DNA from: Favolaschia claudopus
Lineage: Eukaryota > Basidiomycota > Agaricomycetes > Agaricales > Mycenaceae
Assembly: GCA_037176885.1 (NCBI GenBank)
Contig: JAWWNJ010000007.1
Coordinates: 2,046,001-2,110,000 of the forward strand
Reading direction: 5' to 3'
DNA length: 64,000 bases
Positions within the stretch are counted from its first letter, which is position 1; the number at the start of each line of letters is the position of its first letter. This document shows, piece after piece, positions 1-10,080 of this stretch. The translations under genes were made by a program, and so were the position numbers. The notes under the pieces are model-generated. The model saw only the letters and a list, made by a program, of their open reading frames with translations. It searched no databases and was not told the DNA's origin.

Positions 1-520
1 GGGAGCACCTGTGCCGGGGAATGGTGCGGTCAGCGCCGTGCGGACAGATTCGAGGGAGGTGACGTCTGTTTTCACAAAGACCACGGAGGGATGGTCGAGA
101 ATTTTGGATGGTGGTGGGTTGACGTCGAGGATCCTGATATTCTTTTCGCCACGCATAATTAATAGTTGAACGAGGTAGCTGTAGCATTGAATTAGTTACT
201 TGGTCCACTTCACATAGAGTATGAAACCTACGATCCAAGAAATCCCGACCCACCAATAACCGCATATCCAGCCTGAGTCGCTGTAGGAACCGCCTACGAC
301 AACGAATGAAATTAAAGTTGCATGGATATGCCAGTAATCGAACCTTGAGCATGTCGATATCCTTGTAGGAGACCTTGTCAAGCTCCTCCGGGCCACCGTA
401 TGTATAGGCATTGAGAGCGCGGGAGGCAGCTGAAGCGGGGGACCTGCGGAGACGGACAGCAAGCCGACGAAGGTACCAAGCCAAAGCCAGTAGGACCGGG
501 ATTGTAATAGCCAGAACCAT
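1..520 (-). CDS. Sterol-4-alpha-carboxylate 3-dehydrogenase (ERG26-like), 5' part
   Basis: Member of the 3-beta-hydroxysteroid dehydrogenase family. ERG26 removes the C4 carboxyl of ergosterol precursors with NAD(P) at the ER membrane. Three exons can be joined in phase: 520-344, 293-232 and 178-1, the last running off the window. The N-terminus is a membrane segment (MVLAITIPVLLALAWYL) followed by basic residues. The second and third exons join to give the Rossmann motif GYAVIGGSGFLGSYLVQLL, then ILDVNPPPS and a VKTDVTS segment, as in ERG26-like proteins. The start is the first ATG before the hydrophobic segment. Only about the first 138 residues lie in the window, so the catalytic YxxxK motif is not seen. 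The fold is well supported. The exact substrate is inferred, since fungi also carry ERG26 paralogues of other function. Confidence 0.8.
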   Translation of the reverse strand, partial: MVLAITIPVLLALAWYLRRLAVRLRRSPASAASRALNAYTYGGPEELDKVSYKDIDMLKVRLLAYPCNFNFIRCRRRFLQRLRLDMRLLVGRDFLDRRFHTLCEVDQVTNSMLQLPRSTINYAWRKEYQDPRRQPTTIQNSRPSLRGLCENRRHLPRICPHGADRTIPRHRCS

Positions 521-695
521 GAGTAGCCAGTTCAAGGCCGAGAACGAGTGTAGTCCCCAAGCCTTGGGATTGAAGTATAGAACAGTAAAGGAAGAAAACA
601 GAAATTTCGTCGGCGGCCAATTCGGCGGCTGATCCGTAGAGGCTCTTCAACCCACCCCCATCTCCGCATTCAACTTGAATTGTGCCTCTGGTTGA

Positions 696-1923
696 ATGAA
701 TCAATATGTCGCCCTCAGCGTCTTTTGTTGCTACTTTGCCCTTATCGGAGGTCTCTTCTTGCTCATCTTCAACAATTTACCAACCTTCTCCGGCCGGCGA
801 CTAGCAACCTCTGCGTATGTTTTCGTGGCACTGGCGCTTGCGTCCTTTGCGCACACATGGTTTTGTGAGAGTTCTACGATAATGTATCACAGCTGGACAT
901 GTTCTTACAAACCGTACACAGACATGTTCAAATTCATGGCTGCAAGTCCATTTTCTGCGCCATTCTGAGCCTGCGCTCAATGTTTTCGGATTGTGCAGTG
1001 GAGCTTCAGGAATCATGAGCACTCCATTGCCCCAGAACAGTCTCAAACCCCAGCGCTAATGCAGAGAATTGCGAGCTGGCTCGTCAACACTTCGCTTTTC
1101 GAGCAAGCTTGGGCCAGCGTATGTTTCGGCAACGTCAATTGGTGGTGGAGTCAACAACTATGCCTGTTCACTGTTGGCGCTTGGACGATTTTCCTATCTA
1201 TCGAAGGTAAATCCCTCTGATATTTTTCTCTGCGTCCGTCAGCTTGGACTTTTAGGACGCCGTCATAACGTCAAGGCAGTTTGGGCGTATATGCTACTGG
1301 GCCAACTTGTGGCGATCTCCGTCGCGTCGAATTTGTTCTATCTTGCTCTTGTCCTGTCGACACCGAGTCCGCGTCCCACCTCGTCTCGATCTGAACGGGC
1401 TCCTGCGTCTCTGTGGATCCCCATCTTGCTCTCTCTCTGCACCGTAGCTATCAGCCCGTACACCAACGAGGGCACCTTCCTCCCAAATCTCCTCCTCATG
1501 CACTCTCTCGTCATCGTCCCCACGCTCGTGGTACCCAAACCATCCAAACCTCGAATGTCTCTCCGCCTCACAACACTATACCTCCTAGTCTTCGTCGTTT
1601 CGCTCATACTGCACACACGCGCCACCACCCAAGCGCTCGGCGTGCTCTCAATCACAGACTTCGTCAAAAGCGCATGGACGACGCTGCACTCTCATCCAGC
1701 TCAATCTTCCATCGGCTGGGATGTGATATGGACGAGCATCTCGTTCGTAGTCTGGGTCGCTATACAGTCGGCGCAGGAGGTAGAAGGCGCCACTCGTCGC
1801 CTGTTGGTGGCGATGTACTTGGTGCTGGCGACACCGCTGGTTTCTGTTGGGGTTCTTGCGCCGTTTGTCTTGCGCCCACAGCAGCAGCAGGAGGAGGATG
1901 GTCAGAGACAGAAACAGGAATGA
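696..1923 (+). CDS. Conserved basidiomycete polytopic membrane protein, function unknown
   Basis: Four exons, 696-864, 922-941, 999-1206 and 1256-1923, join in phase to give 354 residues. The 20-nt second exon encodes only YMFKFMA, and intron 2 starts with GCAAGT rather than GT. The product is rich in membrane helices: the N-terminus (VALSVFCCYFALIGGLF), VFVALALASFAHTW, a helix around QLCLFTVGAWTIF, YMLLGQLVAISVASNLFYLAL, and several more in the C-terminal half, giving about seven to eight segments. It ends in a polar glutamine and glutamate tail (QQQQEEDGQRQKQE). I recall similar unnamed proteins in agaricomycetes but can assign no activity. It lies head-to-head with the ERG26-like gene, with start codons 175 bp apart, so the two may share a promoter. 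Confidence 0.75.
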
Positions 1924-3489
1924 AATGCCTCGAGATTTAATACATCTGTTACTGCCCCATAATCTTTGTCAAGCCGAGCACATCTCAAAATCATCCTCAC
2001 GCAGTCCCGCCTGCCAAAGACGAACGTAGAAACACGCTTCACGGATACCACGACGATACATACAATACAAGTGAAGTGGGATTTTAACCTAGTTCGATAC
2101 GCGTGCAACACGCTCCAGGAGGCCGCAAGTCGAGGACGAAGCATTAGCTTTCACAGACCTTCTCTGGGGACTTTTTGACCACTAAGGAACGTCGACAAAA
2201 GTACCTTTGCTTCGGCACCGGGCACACCGTCTCCCCACACTCTCACGCCAGTGGGTCGAGGTCAAATCCAGCTGAGATCAAGGTCGAGGTCGGTCATCAA
2301 AGCCGCCGATGAGACAATCGATCCCGGCGGCGTCATGGATTCATACTTGCGACCTACACAGACAATTCGAATGAAGTTACCAGCGCGTTATCAGGGATTG
2401 TATGCGAATTTTTCTAAGCGCAGGCCGCAGAATTCAGGTCGCAGTCGAGGGAGGTGAAGACCAGCCTCCATATATTGCCACTTACAAGAGAACGCTGACT
2501 CCTGCTCACAGTGGGGGTCATCGAGCCACAGCAGATACTTGGACAGCCGTAGGCATTGCAAATTCAGAGCACAACTTTGATACAACGGGCAAATCCAAAA
2601 CTACGATACACTGCTTCTCTTCAAAGCTGCATTCAAAACCCAAACGCTCTTGGAGACCGCGCCTTGAAGCCCTGAACGCGAACGAAAAATCAGCGCCAGG
2701 AAACAAATAGGCGTATTGCCAAGAGAGGAAGGGGGACTAAAGTGTCACAGGTGTCACATATTTAACGAGTATGTACTTGAAAATGGACGCGTCGCGACGC
2801 GTTCCAGACGCGTCACTCGAATCTCCCTGGATTTTGGAACCAGGAAAGAAAGAAAATCCAGTTTAATGAGCGTAGAATTCGAGTGTCAGGACGCGACGGG
2901 TTTTTTGATTGATTAGTGACGCGCCTGATGCTCTCACACGCCATCTCTCTGTCCTGAACCACGATCAGGTTGAATAAGAGATACTGAATTCCCTCGGTGA
3001 AAGACTTTCGAAGTCAGCAGTCAACGCAGGAACCGGTGCCTCACGAATCGCGAACTATAATGGTGCAGGTTCTTCCGCCCACAGTACCAGGATATACTGT
3101 ATTAGCGCGTCTCAAGCTGCCATTACTTTTCGCCTGAATGCCGCGACATTCGGTAGGCTCAATGCGTTCTGACTGTCAGCAGATATACCTCGGTCCTCCA
3201 TGAACAACTTCCAATGGGATTCCGATTATTTTCTTTGCTCTCGTACAGAACGAAGTCTTTGCCGGCTGGTACTTATCCCTATTTCGGACAATGACTCTCC
3301 ACGCTACCTGAGAGGGCGCCGTTCTAAATGCCGGGACGGGAGTCTGAATCTTCTTGTGTCGTTAACTGATTGGTGTATCTCGAAATCGACAGTGCGGCAT
3401 TCCGAAATGAGGGGTTGCCCAACAGAAGACTATACAAGTCCGAGTCATATAAAATGCCACATCCGAATCTTCCTCGTCTTCGCAGGAAC
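1924..3489. other. Intergenic stretch without a supported gene
   Basis: Only short open frames without recognisable motifs occur here. Part of it (about 2600-2830) is a degraded copy of the interspersed repeat described separately. The last 50 bases hold the promoter of the GMC gene that follows, including a TATA-like CATATAAAA at about 3447. Confidence 0.5.
2600..2830 (-). repeat. Partial copy (R0) of the interspersed repeat family
   Basis: Read on the minus strand it carries the family's hallmark: an acgcgtcgcg-type run, an AT-rich TATA-like stretch, then paired TGTGACA boxes (ATGTGACACCTGTGACAC), then a CCTTCCTCTCTTG..TA.GCCTAT block that matches the copy near 45575. Only the promoter-like end is preserved. 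Confidence 0.45.
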
Positions 3490-5926
3490 ATGTTTGTGGC
3501 CGCTGTTCTAGTACTCACGTATCTCACCCGGTGCTCGGGCAAGATCTACGAGGATGTTTCCCAGCTCCCAGGTCTCTCTTACGACTTTATCGTCGTCGGA
3601 GGTGATAGAATTCAATATTTACCCCGTCCCGGGCTGAAGCCGAAGCACGCTCCAGGCGGAACCGCTGGAAATGTTGTAGCAAATCGGTTGACAGAAAACC
3701 CGAATTTCTCTGTTCTGGTATGCCCCATTTTTTCTTCGCGTCTCACTCTCTATGCATTGTAATTTGTATACAGGTGCTGGAAGCTGGACTTTCGTCAGTT
3801 TGAATATTTTTGCCCAGGAAAGCGACCTGCCTACCTATACGGTCATAGAAACGAAGGTGTCGTCGACTCCATCGTTCCCTTCCTACTGGAAGATTTCCTT
3901 CAACAACCCACATACGAGTGGAGTGCGTTGAAATATTGCCACTGTTGCGCTTGAAATCAACCATCGATTTTGCAGACTACACCTCTGTGCCTCAGGCAGG
4001 ATTGAATGGCCGCAATGTGGCGAATCTCAAAGGTCAGGACCGATGGTATCCGTCTTTCGGAAGGCTTGAAAGCAATCAAATATTTAAAGCATTCATTCTC
4101 GGAGGATGTAGCGCGCATAGTACGTGCTTCTGCTTTTCTATCTCGAACTCTCTTCCAAACTTTCTATTAGACGGAATGGTTTATACGCGTGGCGCTATGG
4201 ACGACTATGATCGCTTCGCAGCGGTAACGGGTGATCCAGGATGGTCTTGGAATAATTTGCTTCCGTTTTTCTTCAAGGTGCGATATCCGAAAATTACGTG
4301 CCATCTGATACACTGAATTTCTTTGATTTTTCAAGAACGAGAAATGGACCCCACCGGTTGACCACCACGATACACGAGGACAATTCAACCCTTCCGTTCA
4401 CAGCTCAGAAGGTATCAACTCGGTCAGCTTAAGCGCGTTGACCTGGCCAGAGTTCTCGCACCACGTCATTCAGTCAACCAAAGAGCTTCCCAATGACTGG
4501 CCGTTCAATGTTGATATGAATTCAGGAAAACCATTGGGTCTCGGTGCGTTGATCAGCAATTCAATAGAAATGTATGTTGACAAAGACCCGCACAGGTTGG
4601 ATACAGTCGACCATTGGAGGCGGCAAACGAAGCTCCTCTGCGGCATCGTATCTAGGACCAGAGTTCATTACCCGAGGAAATTTGCACGTTTTGCTCCATG
4701 CACAAGTCTCGAAACTTGTGAACTCCAACCGCGTTAATGGTAAGATTACATTTGGAGGCGTGGAATTCGCACAAGGTATGTTTCCTGACTTTTTCGAAAC
4801 CTTGAACGTTCTGACAATGATCTAGGAGGGGCTTTGTTCACGGCAAAAGCAACAAAAGAGATAATTCTTTCAGCTGGCTCCGTGGGTACCCCGAACATTT
4901 TGTTGCACAGCGGAATAGGCAGTCAAAAGACCTTGTCGCACTTGGGTATTTCCACCCTGCTGGACCTTCCAAGCGTTGGTCAAAATGCGACGGACCATCC
5001 CGTATTCGGTCTCGGTTGGACGGTGAACTCCAACCAGACACAGGAATCTATAACTCAAAACACCACCCGGTTCAACGAAGCATTTGCTGAGTGGAATCGA
5101 TCCCACACTGGGCCGTTTACATCTGAAACTACTACCCAACTTGCATGGCTTCGCCTCGACAACCAGATGTTTACTTCAAATAACTTCACGGATCCTTCCC
5201 CCGGCCCTGACGCACCTCATATTGAATTTGCATTCAGTGTATGACGACCGCAAGATGCTTTTGATTCGTTCATTAACGCAAGGACTTTTGCAGCCTGGGA
5301 CGCTAGGTTCTACACCACCCGGAAGCCATACCATCTCAGTAGGAATTGCTGTTCTCCATCCTCTCAGCAGTAAGTCCTCTCAACTCGCAGACATTGGCCG
5401 GCGATATCGCTGATGAATGTGGCAGGAGGGTCGGTTACGATTAACAGTAGCAATCCCTTTGCCTCGCCAATCATCGACGCCGGTTTTCTCCTCGAAGATC
5501 TCGATATATTCACCGGACGCGAAGGGATAAGAAAAGTGCTGAAACTATTCAACCAGGCGCCGACATGGCAAGGCTACCTCGTTGCTCCGACAATGGATCT
5601 TGAAGATCATTCGGACGACGCGCTTGACGCGTATATACGAAGCACGATGTTTCCTGCTTACCATTTGGTCAGCACAGCTGCAATGTCGGCCAAAAATGCG
5701 GGGTATGGAGTCGTTGATCCTGATCTTTTGGTGAAAGGCGCGAGTGGACTGCGGATTATTGACGCGTCAGTTATGGTGAGCTCTTCATTAAGGCTTAAAT
5801 TATCCCACTCATATCAACAACTTGCACTACTAGCCCTTCGTTATCAGTGGCCATACACAGGCTGCAACCTATGTTATTGCAGAACGAGGCGCCGACCTGG
5901 TAAAAAAGGCCTGGGGGCCCAAGTGA
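3490..5926 (+). CDS. GMC oxidoreductase 1 (aryl-alcohol-oxidase-like)
   Basis: FAD-dependent secreted oxidoreductase of the glucose-methanol-choline family. In wood- and litter-decaying fungi, relatives oxidise aryl alcohols and release H2O2 for lignin breakdown. Thirteen exons (3490-3601, 3656-3717, 3774-3793, 3849-3922, 3976-4032, 4090-4119, 4171-4277, 4336-4543, 4596-4775, 4826-5238, 5294-5369, 5426-5775, 5834-5926) join in phase to 593 residues. There is a signal peptide of about 17 residues (MFVAAVLVLTYLTRCSG). The ADP-binding motif is GGGTAGNVVANRL, GMC signature 1 is unusual at GGCSAHNGMVYTRG, and signature 2 is SAGSVGTPNILLHSGIG. The catalytic pair is His in YHLVSTAAM and His in SGHTQAATYVIAERGADL. 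No frame break was found. The start was chosen by alignment with the paralogue at 42641, though an in-frame ATG lies upstream at 3370. The substrate is not predictable. Confidence 0.93.
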
Positions 5927-6375
5927 CCGTCGACTCAATAGCTACTACTTGATATCTGCGTTAGGCCTGCCGAGCCAATATATTCTCCATTTTCTTCTAA
6001 GCGCGTCGTGTTGAGAACCTCATCAATCGCGCACCACCTGATCGCGTCGTCGGTGTCTGATGAGGTGCAAATAATCGCCAATAAGCCGCTCAAAACACTT
6101 CGACTCGACTTGGACTGTCTTCAAAAGAAATATGTGTCTCAAACGGATCCAGACGCTAGCAAACTACATGAGCTCTACCAGAGCCGCGCAAAATCGGCTG
6201 AGACTCGAATCGGCCTGGGCGGCCCTGTTACTCAGATTCGTTGGACTCGGATGGATTGCATGGCCAAAGTTGGGCCCAAGTGAACCTGAGGAGCCAGCAG
6301 CACACCAGAGTACTTGGTTTTCGCAAATAAACCTACTGGTCACACCGGACCCTGACGTGACCGATCGCGTCCACC
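5927..6375. other. Intergenic stretch, promoter side of the acyltransferase
   Basis: No coding exon could be supported between the GMC stop and the acyltransferase start. The open frame at 6132-6401 overlaps the acyltransferase start in another frame and has no family features. Confidence 0.5.
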
Positions 6376-8174
6376 ATGGCTCTCCACCAACGTACCCATA
6401 ACGAGTCTGGCGTATCAGCACGCAGTTTCTCCAGAAAACTGGGCCCGAATGAACTGTAAGCTTCACTCTTTCGCTATGTGTTAATACCAGAAGTTGACTC
6501 GGACCCGTAAAGGTCTTACTTTTTGCCGAGCAGAGCAAATGGTTTGAATGATATCTTCAGTCAGCTCCTTCCTGCTCTTTCACCGTTAGGCGTTGAACGC
6601 ATTCTTCAGCCAGAGTCGTATTCCGTGCCCCGCCCGCGCTCATCACGCCGTTTCGACTTCAGATCGTCTGGGCAATCATCCGGATCCGACACTCTCTACT
6701 CGCGTGCAGAATTGACATGTCTCCGGGCTGCTACGACGACGCTCGATTCGTGTATGCCCTTTCTTTTTCCTTTCCTTTTCTCTGTTTGATTGATCGAGTG
6801 TCTGCTTAGCTACACACCCGCCCTCAGTCCCCAAGACGCTCTAGAAGAAGCTGGACGCTCTCTTACGATTCATGACCACCAAACGGGACCACAACTCGAC
6901 GCTGTGTTCATTAGCGGTAGCCGTCAACTTTCCTCTCGGTGCCTCAGTCGTATGGACGTCGTCCGACGCCGCGACGTCTCCCCAGGCATCGATGAATTTC
7001 ATATGGCGTTCGCCGTCCTGCATGCTATCACCGACGGCACCTCAGCTCATGCCAACACGATTCTGACATTCCTCGGCGGCTCCAGTATTCCCGGCGGGCC
7101 TCCACGAACGGACGACGAGCTGTTGAAGATTCTTGACGACGAATGGCGTACACGATGGGGCTCAGGGCGGCCCTCGTTTGAAGTAATCATTCCATCTGCC
7201 GAGTCTCGGTGCCCGCGCGTCAAGTCCAAGTTCCAAATGGCTGCCTTCAAGGTTGATTTCATGAACATCCAGCGGCGAGCGATCGTATGTACCTCTCTCA
7301 TCATCGGGCCTCAGCATGCTCATATCCAATGCAGGGTGCTCACACTTTCCCTCGCATTCCAAGCCATATCATGAAGCAGACTGTCCTTGAAGTTGAATTT
7401 GATCACGCAGAAACTGCATCGCTCCTTGCCCAGTGTCAAGCGAAGGGCGTAACTCTGCAAAATACCGTCTTCGCTCTATGTAACTTCGCCTGGATCCGCA
7501 TCTCCGACGACCACCCCGAGATTAATGCAACAAAGAACCTCCCAATGCTTTTCTACACCGCAATCAGCCTTCGCCGCCATCTTGCCCCCCTTTCACCGCT
7601 CGCCTCAACGATGTCTCTTGCTCTTGGATACGGCAACATCGTGCTACCGGCCTTCATCCCGACGTCAGCAAATCCTCGCGCAATCTTTTGGCTTCGTGCA
7701 CGTTCAGCTCATAACCAGATGCGTAAGCAAACGCAAAGTCCGCTCCTCCTTGGGCGAGCCCAGATCCTCGGTGCTGAGCGCGCAAGACGGGCCAAGGAAT
7801 TCGCAAGGCAGGACGATGAGGCTGACGGGACACTGCCGCCGTCGAACCCGCAGAAGCATGCTCAGCAACCCGCCGCGCCTAGCGGCGGATTTCCGTCCGT
7901 TGCTCTCATGGGTATCTCACACTTGGGCGACCTCGGCGCCACATACCAAAGAGGGCGATATCCTCCGATTGAGTTCATCGATTCCGTCGGTCATTCACGC
8001 AAGGCCAAGGGCGGCATCCTTCTCTTTACGCGGAGTGCACAAGGCCGTTTCTCGATGATGCTTGAGTGGGACGCTGCCGCTTTCCCTCCTGGTCTCGTGG
8101 AAGAGTTTTACGCTCATCTTGTGGGCCAAGCGCACGAGCTCATTCTGGGAGACAATCGTTCATACAAACTCTAG
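6376..8174 (+). CDS. CoA-dependent acyltransferase (CAT/BAHD-like fold)
   Basis: Four exons (6376-6455, 6513-6749, 6810-7284, 7335-8174) give 543 residues. The start ATG sits in a CCACCATGG context and begins MALHQRTHNESGV, followed by SRKLGPNELSYFLPSRANGL, which fits the opening of mushroom acetyltransferase-like proteins (pattern R-LGPNE-SY). The catalytic HxxxDG motif is HAITDGTSAHANTI at about residue 180. The C-terminal half has a chloramphenicol-acetyltransferase-like layout with GGILLFTRSAQGRFSMMLEWD near the end, where these enzymes carry the structural DFGWG-like region in degenerate form. Such enzymes move an acyl group from CoA to an alcohol or amine, often in secondary metabolism. 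It lies 450 bp behind the GMC gene on the same strand, and tail to tail with the transporter (stops 99 bp apart). The substrate is unknown. Confidence 0.82.
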
Positions 8175-8272
8175 CTTACTTTTGTCTCCAAATACGATAC
8201 AGTAGCAGGATAGATAATCGTGCGGCCCAAAGAATGAATATTTGTGTTGTATCCCTCCTGTCCATCGACGTC

Positions 8273-9625
8273 TCAGCTTTTTGAAGCGAGTTCCTGCTTC
8301 TCTACATCGCTCTTGGGAAACGGCTGCTTCGGCTTGTTGGTTTGCACGTAAGTGTAATACACAGTTCCGCCGATGATGGTCGATAAGGAGTAAAAGCGCG
8401 ACCTTTGAAACGTTCAATCGATGCGCAGTAAGGAAGCCGACCTCAAGACTCACAGTGTGATTATGTCGGAAAATATCCAAACCCCCAGCAGCGTCTGGAA
8501 CACGCCTTTTGCTGCCTGAGTAAACCCGAGATGAGGACCAAGGCATCCATGGTGCATTAGAGAATACATACCGAAGAAAACATATGCGTAACGGCGCTGG
8601 TGACCTGTAAGTAGATAGGGCATGAGACTGGTTTTGGGCCCTACAAGCGAAGATACGCACCTTGACGGATAACGAGTTCGCTATCCCCAATAAAAAGCCA
8701 AAGAACCCGGTTACGATGCTTCCAACGATGAAAGGAGTCCAATTCATGCTGGGGTCGTTCAACCGTGTGTGCAGGACGCCTAGCTCCCCATGCAAAACCG
8801 TGCATACCAGCATTGACACGGAGCTAAACATATTGCCAAAGTACGACAAGTTAATCACCGAATTGCCGACGTGTCCCAGGGCAGGCTTTTTCAGAACCGC
8901 ATGGAGGGCGAGCAAAAGCGAGGACATGGATCCGTATAACAAAGCGGCAGCCGACTCTGGAGAGAATGACGAGCTTCGTCGGATGAAAGTGGGGGCAGTG
9001 CCGATGAAGAAACCACAAGTGACGACGAACGCCGCTAGGACGACTTGTGCTCGTGGTCGAGTGCGGGCATGGACTGCATTGACCGCAATGGTGAACGGAA
9101 GAGCGAGTCCTCTCGCAATCTGCGATGAAAAGGTTATGCACCGAACAGTATGCCAGGGTCTAACTCGACGCACCTGGAAGAACGAGGCGTCCACATTCGT
9201 AAGGCACAAAGTATTGAAAATCAATCCGCTCGTTCCAACGGAGAAATAAGGTAGTAGCTTTATCAGCATGCTACGATGCAACATAGGCAGCTCCCAGTCG
9301 ATAGGGCTGTAGCCCCGCAGTGATGTCGTGTTGATGAACGCAATGAGACGAAGCAGAAGGACGGCAATGAAACATTGGATCAACTGAACGACGCTGCGAG
9401 TATCAGGAACGGATAACTTCTGACGTGCAAAAACGCGTACAAGGAATGTGAAAGGAAGGTCGGGTGTGTCATTGAGAACAGCTTTGTTGACGAAAACCAT
9501 CTGGTCGAAGTCAGCGAGATAGCAGCACGAGCAGCTATCGAACGTACCACCAATGCGGCGACGATGTAGAAAGTGACCACGCTCGCCACCTGCAGCTGAG
9601 AATGCTCTGGCTCACGGATCTGCAT
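8273..9625 (-). CDS. GDP-fucose / nucleotide-sugar transporter-like (DMT superfamily)
   Basis: Golgi-type antiporter of the SLC35C/triose-phosphate-translocator group, expected to move a nucleotide sugar into the secretory lumen against its monophosphate. It begins MQIREPEHSQLQVASVV (exon 9625-9548), continues MVFVNKAVLNDTPDLPFTFL from 9500, and a 57-nt intron joins it to LIQCFIAVLLLRLIAF. Typical landmarks follow: LPYFSVGTSGLIFNTLCL, VDASFFQ joined to IARGLALPFTIAVN, VTCGFFIGT, then the conserved NSLSVK joined to VTSAVTHMFSS and AAKGVFQTLLGVWIF. The protein ends VQTNKPKQPFPKSDVEK..ASKS. About ten hydrophobic helices can be drawn. Six or more introns are needed, all with good splice sites. 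GDP-fucose specificity is by resemblance only, and GDP-mannose or an organic phosphate cannot be excluded. Confidence 0.83.
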
Positions 9626-10080
9626 GGCGAGGTGGTGGCTAGTGGTGGTGGGGTCTAAGAAGAACGACGGAACGTCGGAAAGTGCCCCTATTTCATCATG
9701 TTTCCTCTGTCAATGATTTTTATTTTTATGTTTCTTCGATCGCGATTCTGCACAGCCTGCGTCTGCCCTGAGCTGTTTCCGTTGACCGAAACCTGAGACA
9801 TTTATTATAACTTGGATTATGATAATATAAGCAACATACATCGAACCAGCTCTGATAACAGAAAGTTAAATAGCGGTAGCAGTGTGGCCTCCTGTCGGGG
9901 AGCAAATTGGCCGTCTTCATCAGGAAGACCGCCACGACAGTGAGCGGCTCTCGCCAGCAATAACGCGGAGAACATCATCCAAAACGTGGACAGCGGATCG
10001 AGGCGCAATCAACGAACCAAGACAAGGTTGAGACAGAGACGCAGTCAAGGAGAATGTGAACATCGACAAGCATAGACCGT
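9626..10080. other. Intergenic stretch between transporter and membrane-protein relic
   Basis: This holds the transporter promoter and possibly the 3' end of the degraded gene to the right. The open frames here, such as 9726-9935 (-), have no recognisable motif. Confidence 0.4.

Noticed and set aside
3370..3489. Upstream in-frame ATG as the start of GMC 1
   Set aside because: It would bury the signal peptide behind 40 residues without counterpart in the paralogue, and the TATA-like box at about 3447 lies downstream of it.
6523..6789. Start of the acyltransferase at an ORF beginning in 6523
   Set aside because: The conserved LGPNELSYFLPSRANG opening requires the exon at 6376-6455 and a GTAAGC intron before 6513.
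8662..9249. Plus-strand frame of 195 codons
   Set aside because: Antisense to several well-supported exons of the sugar transporter.
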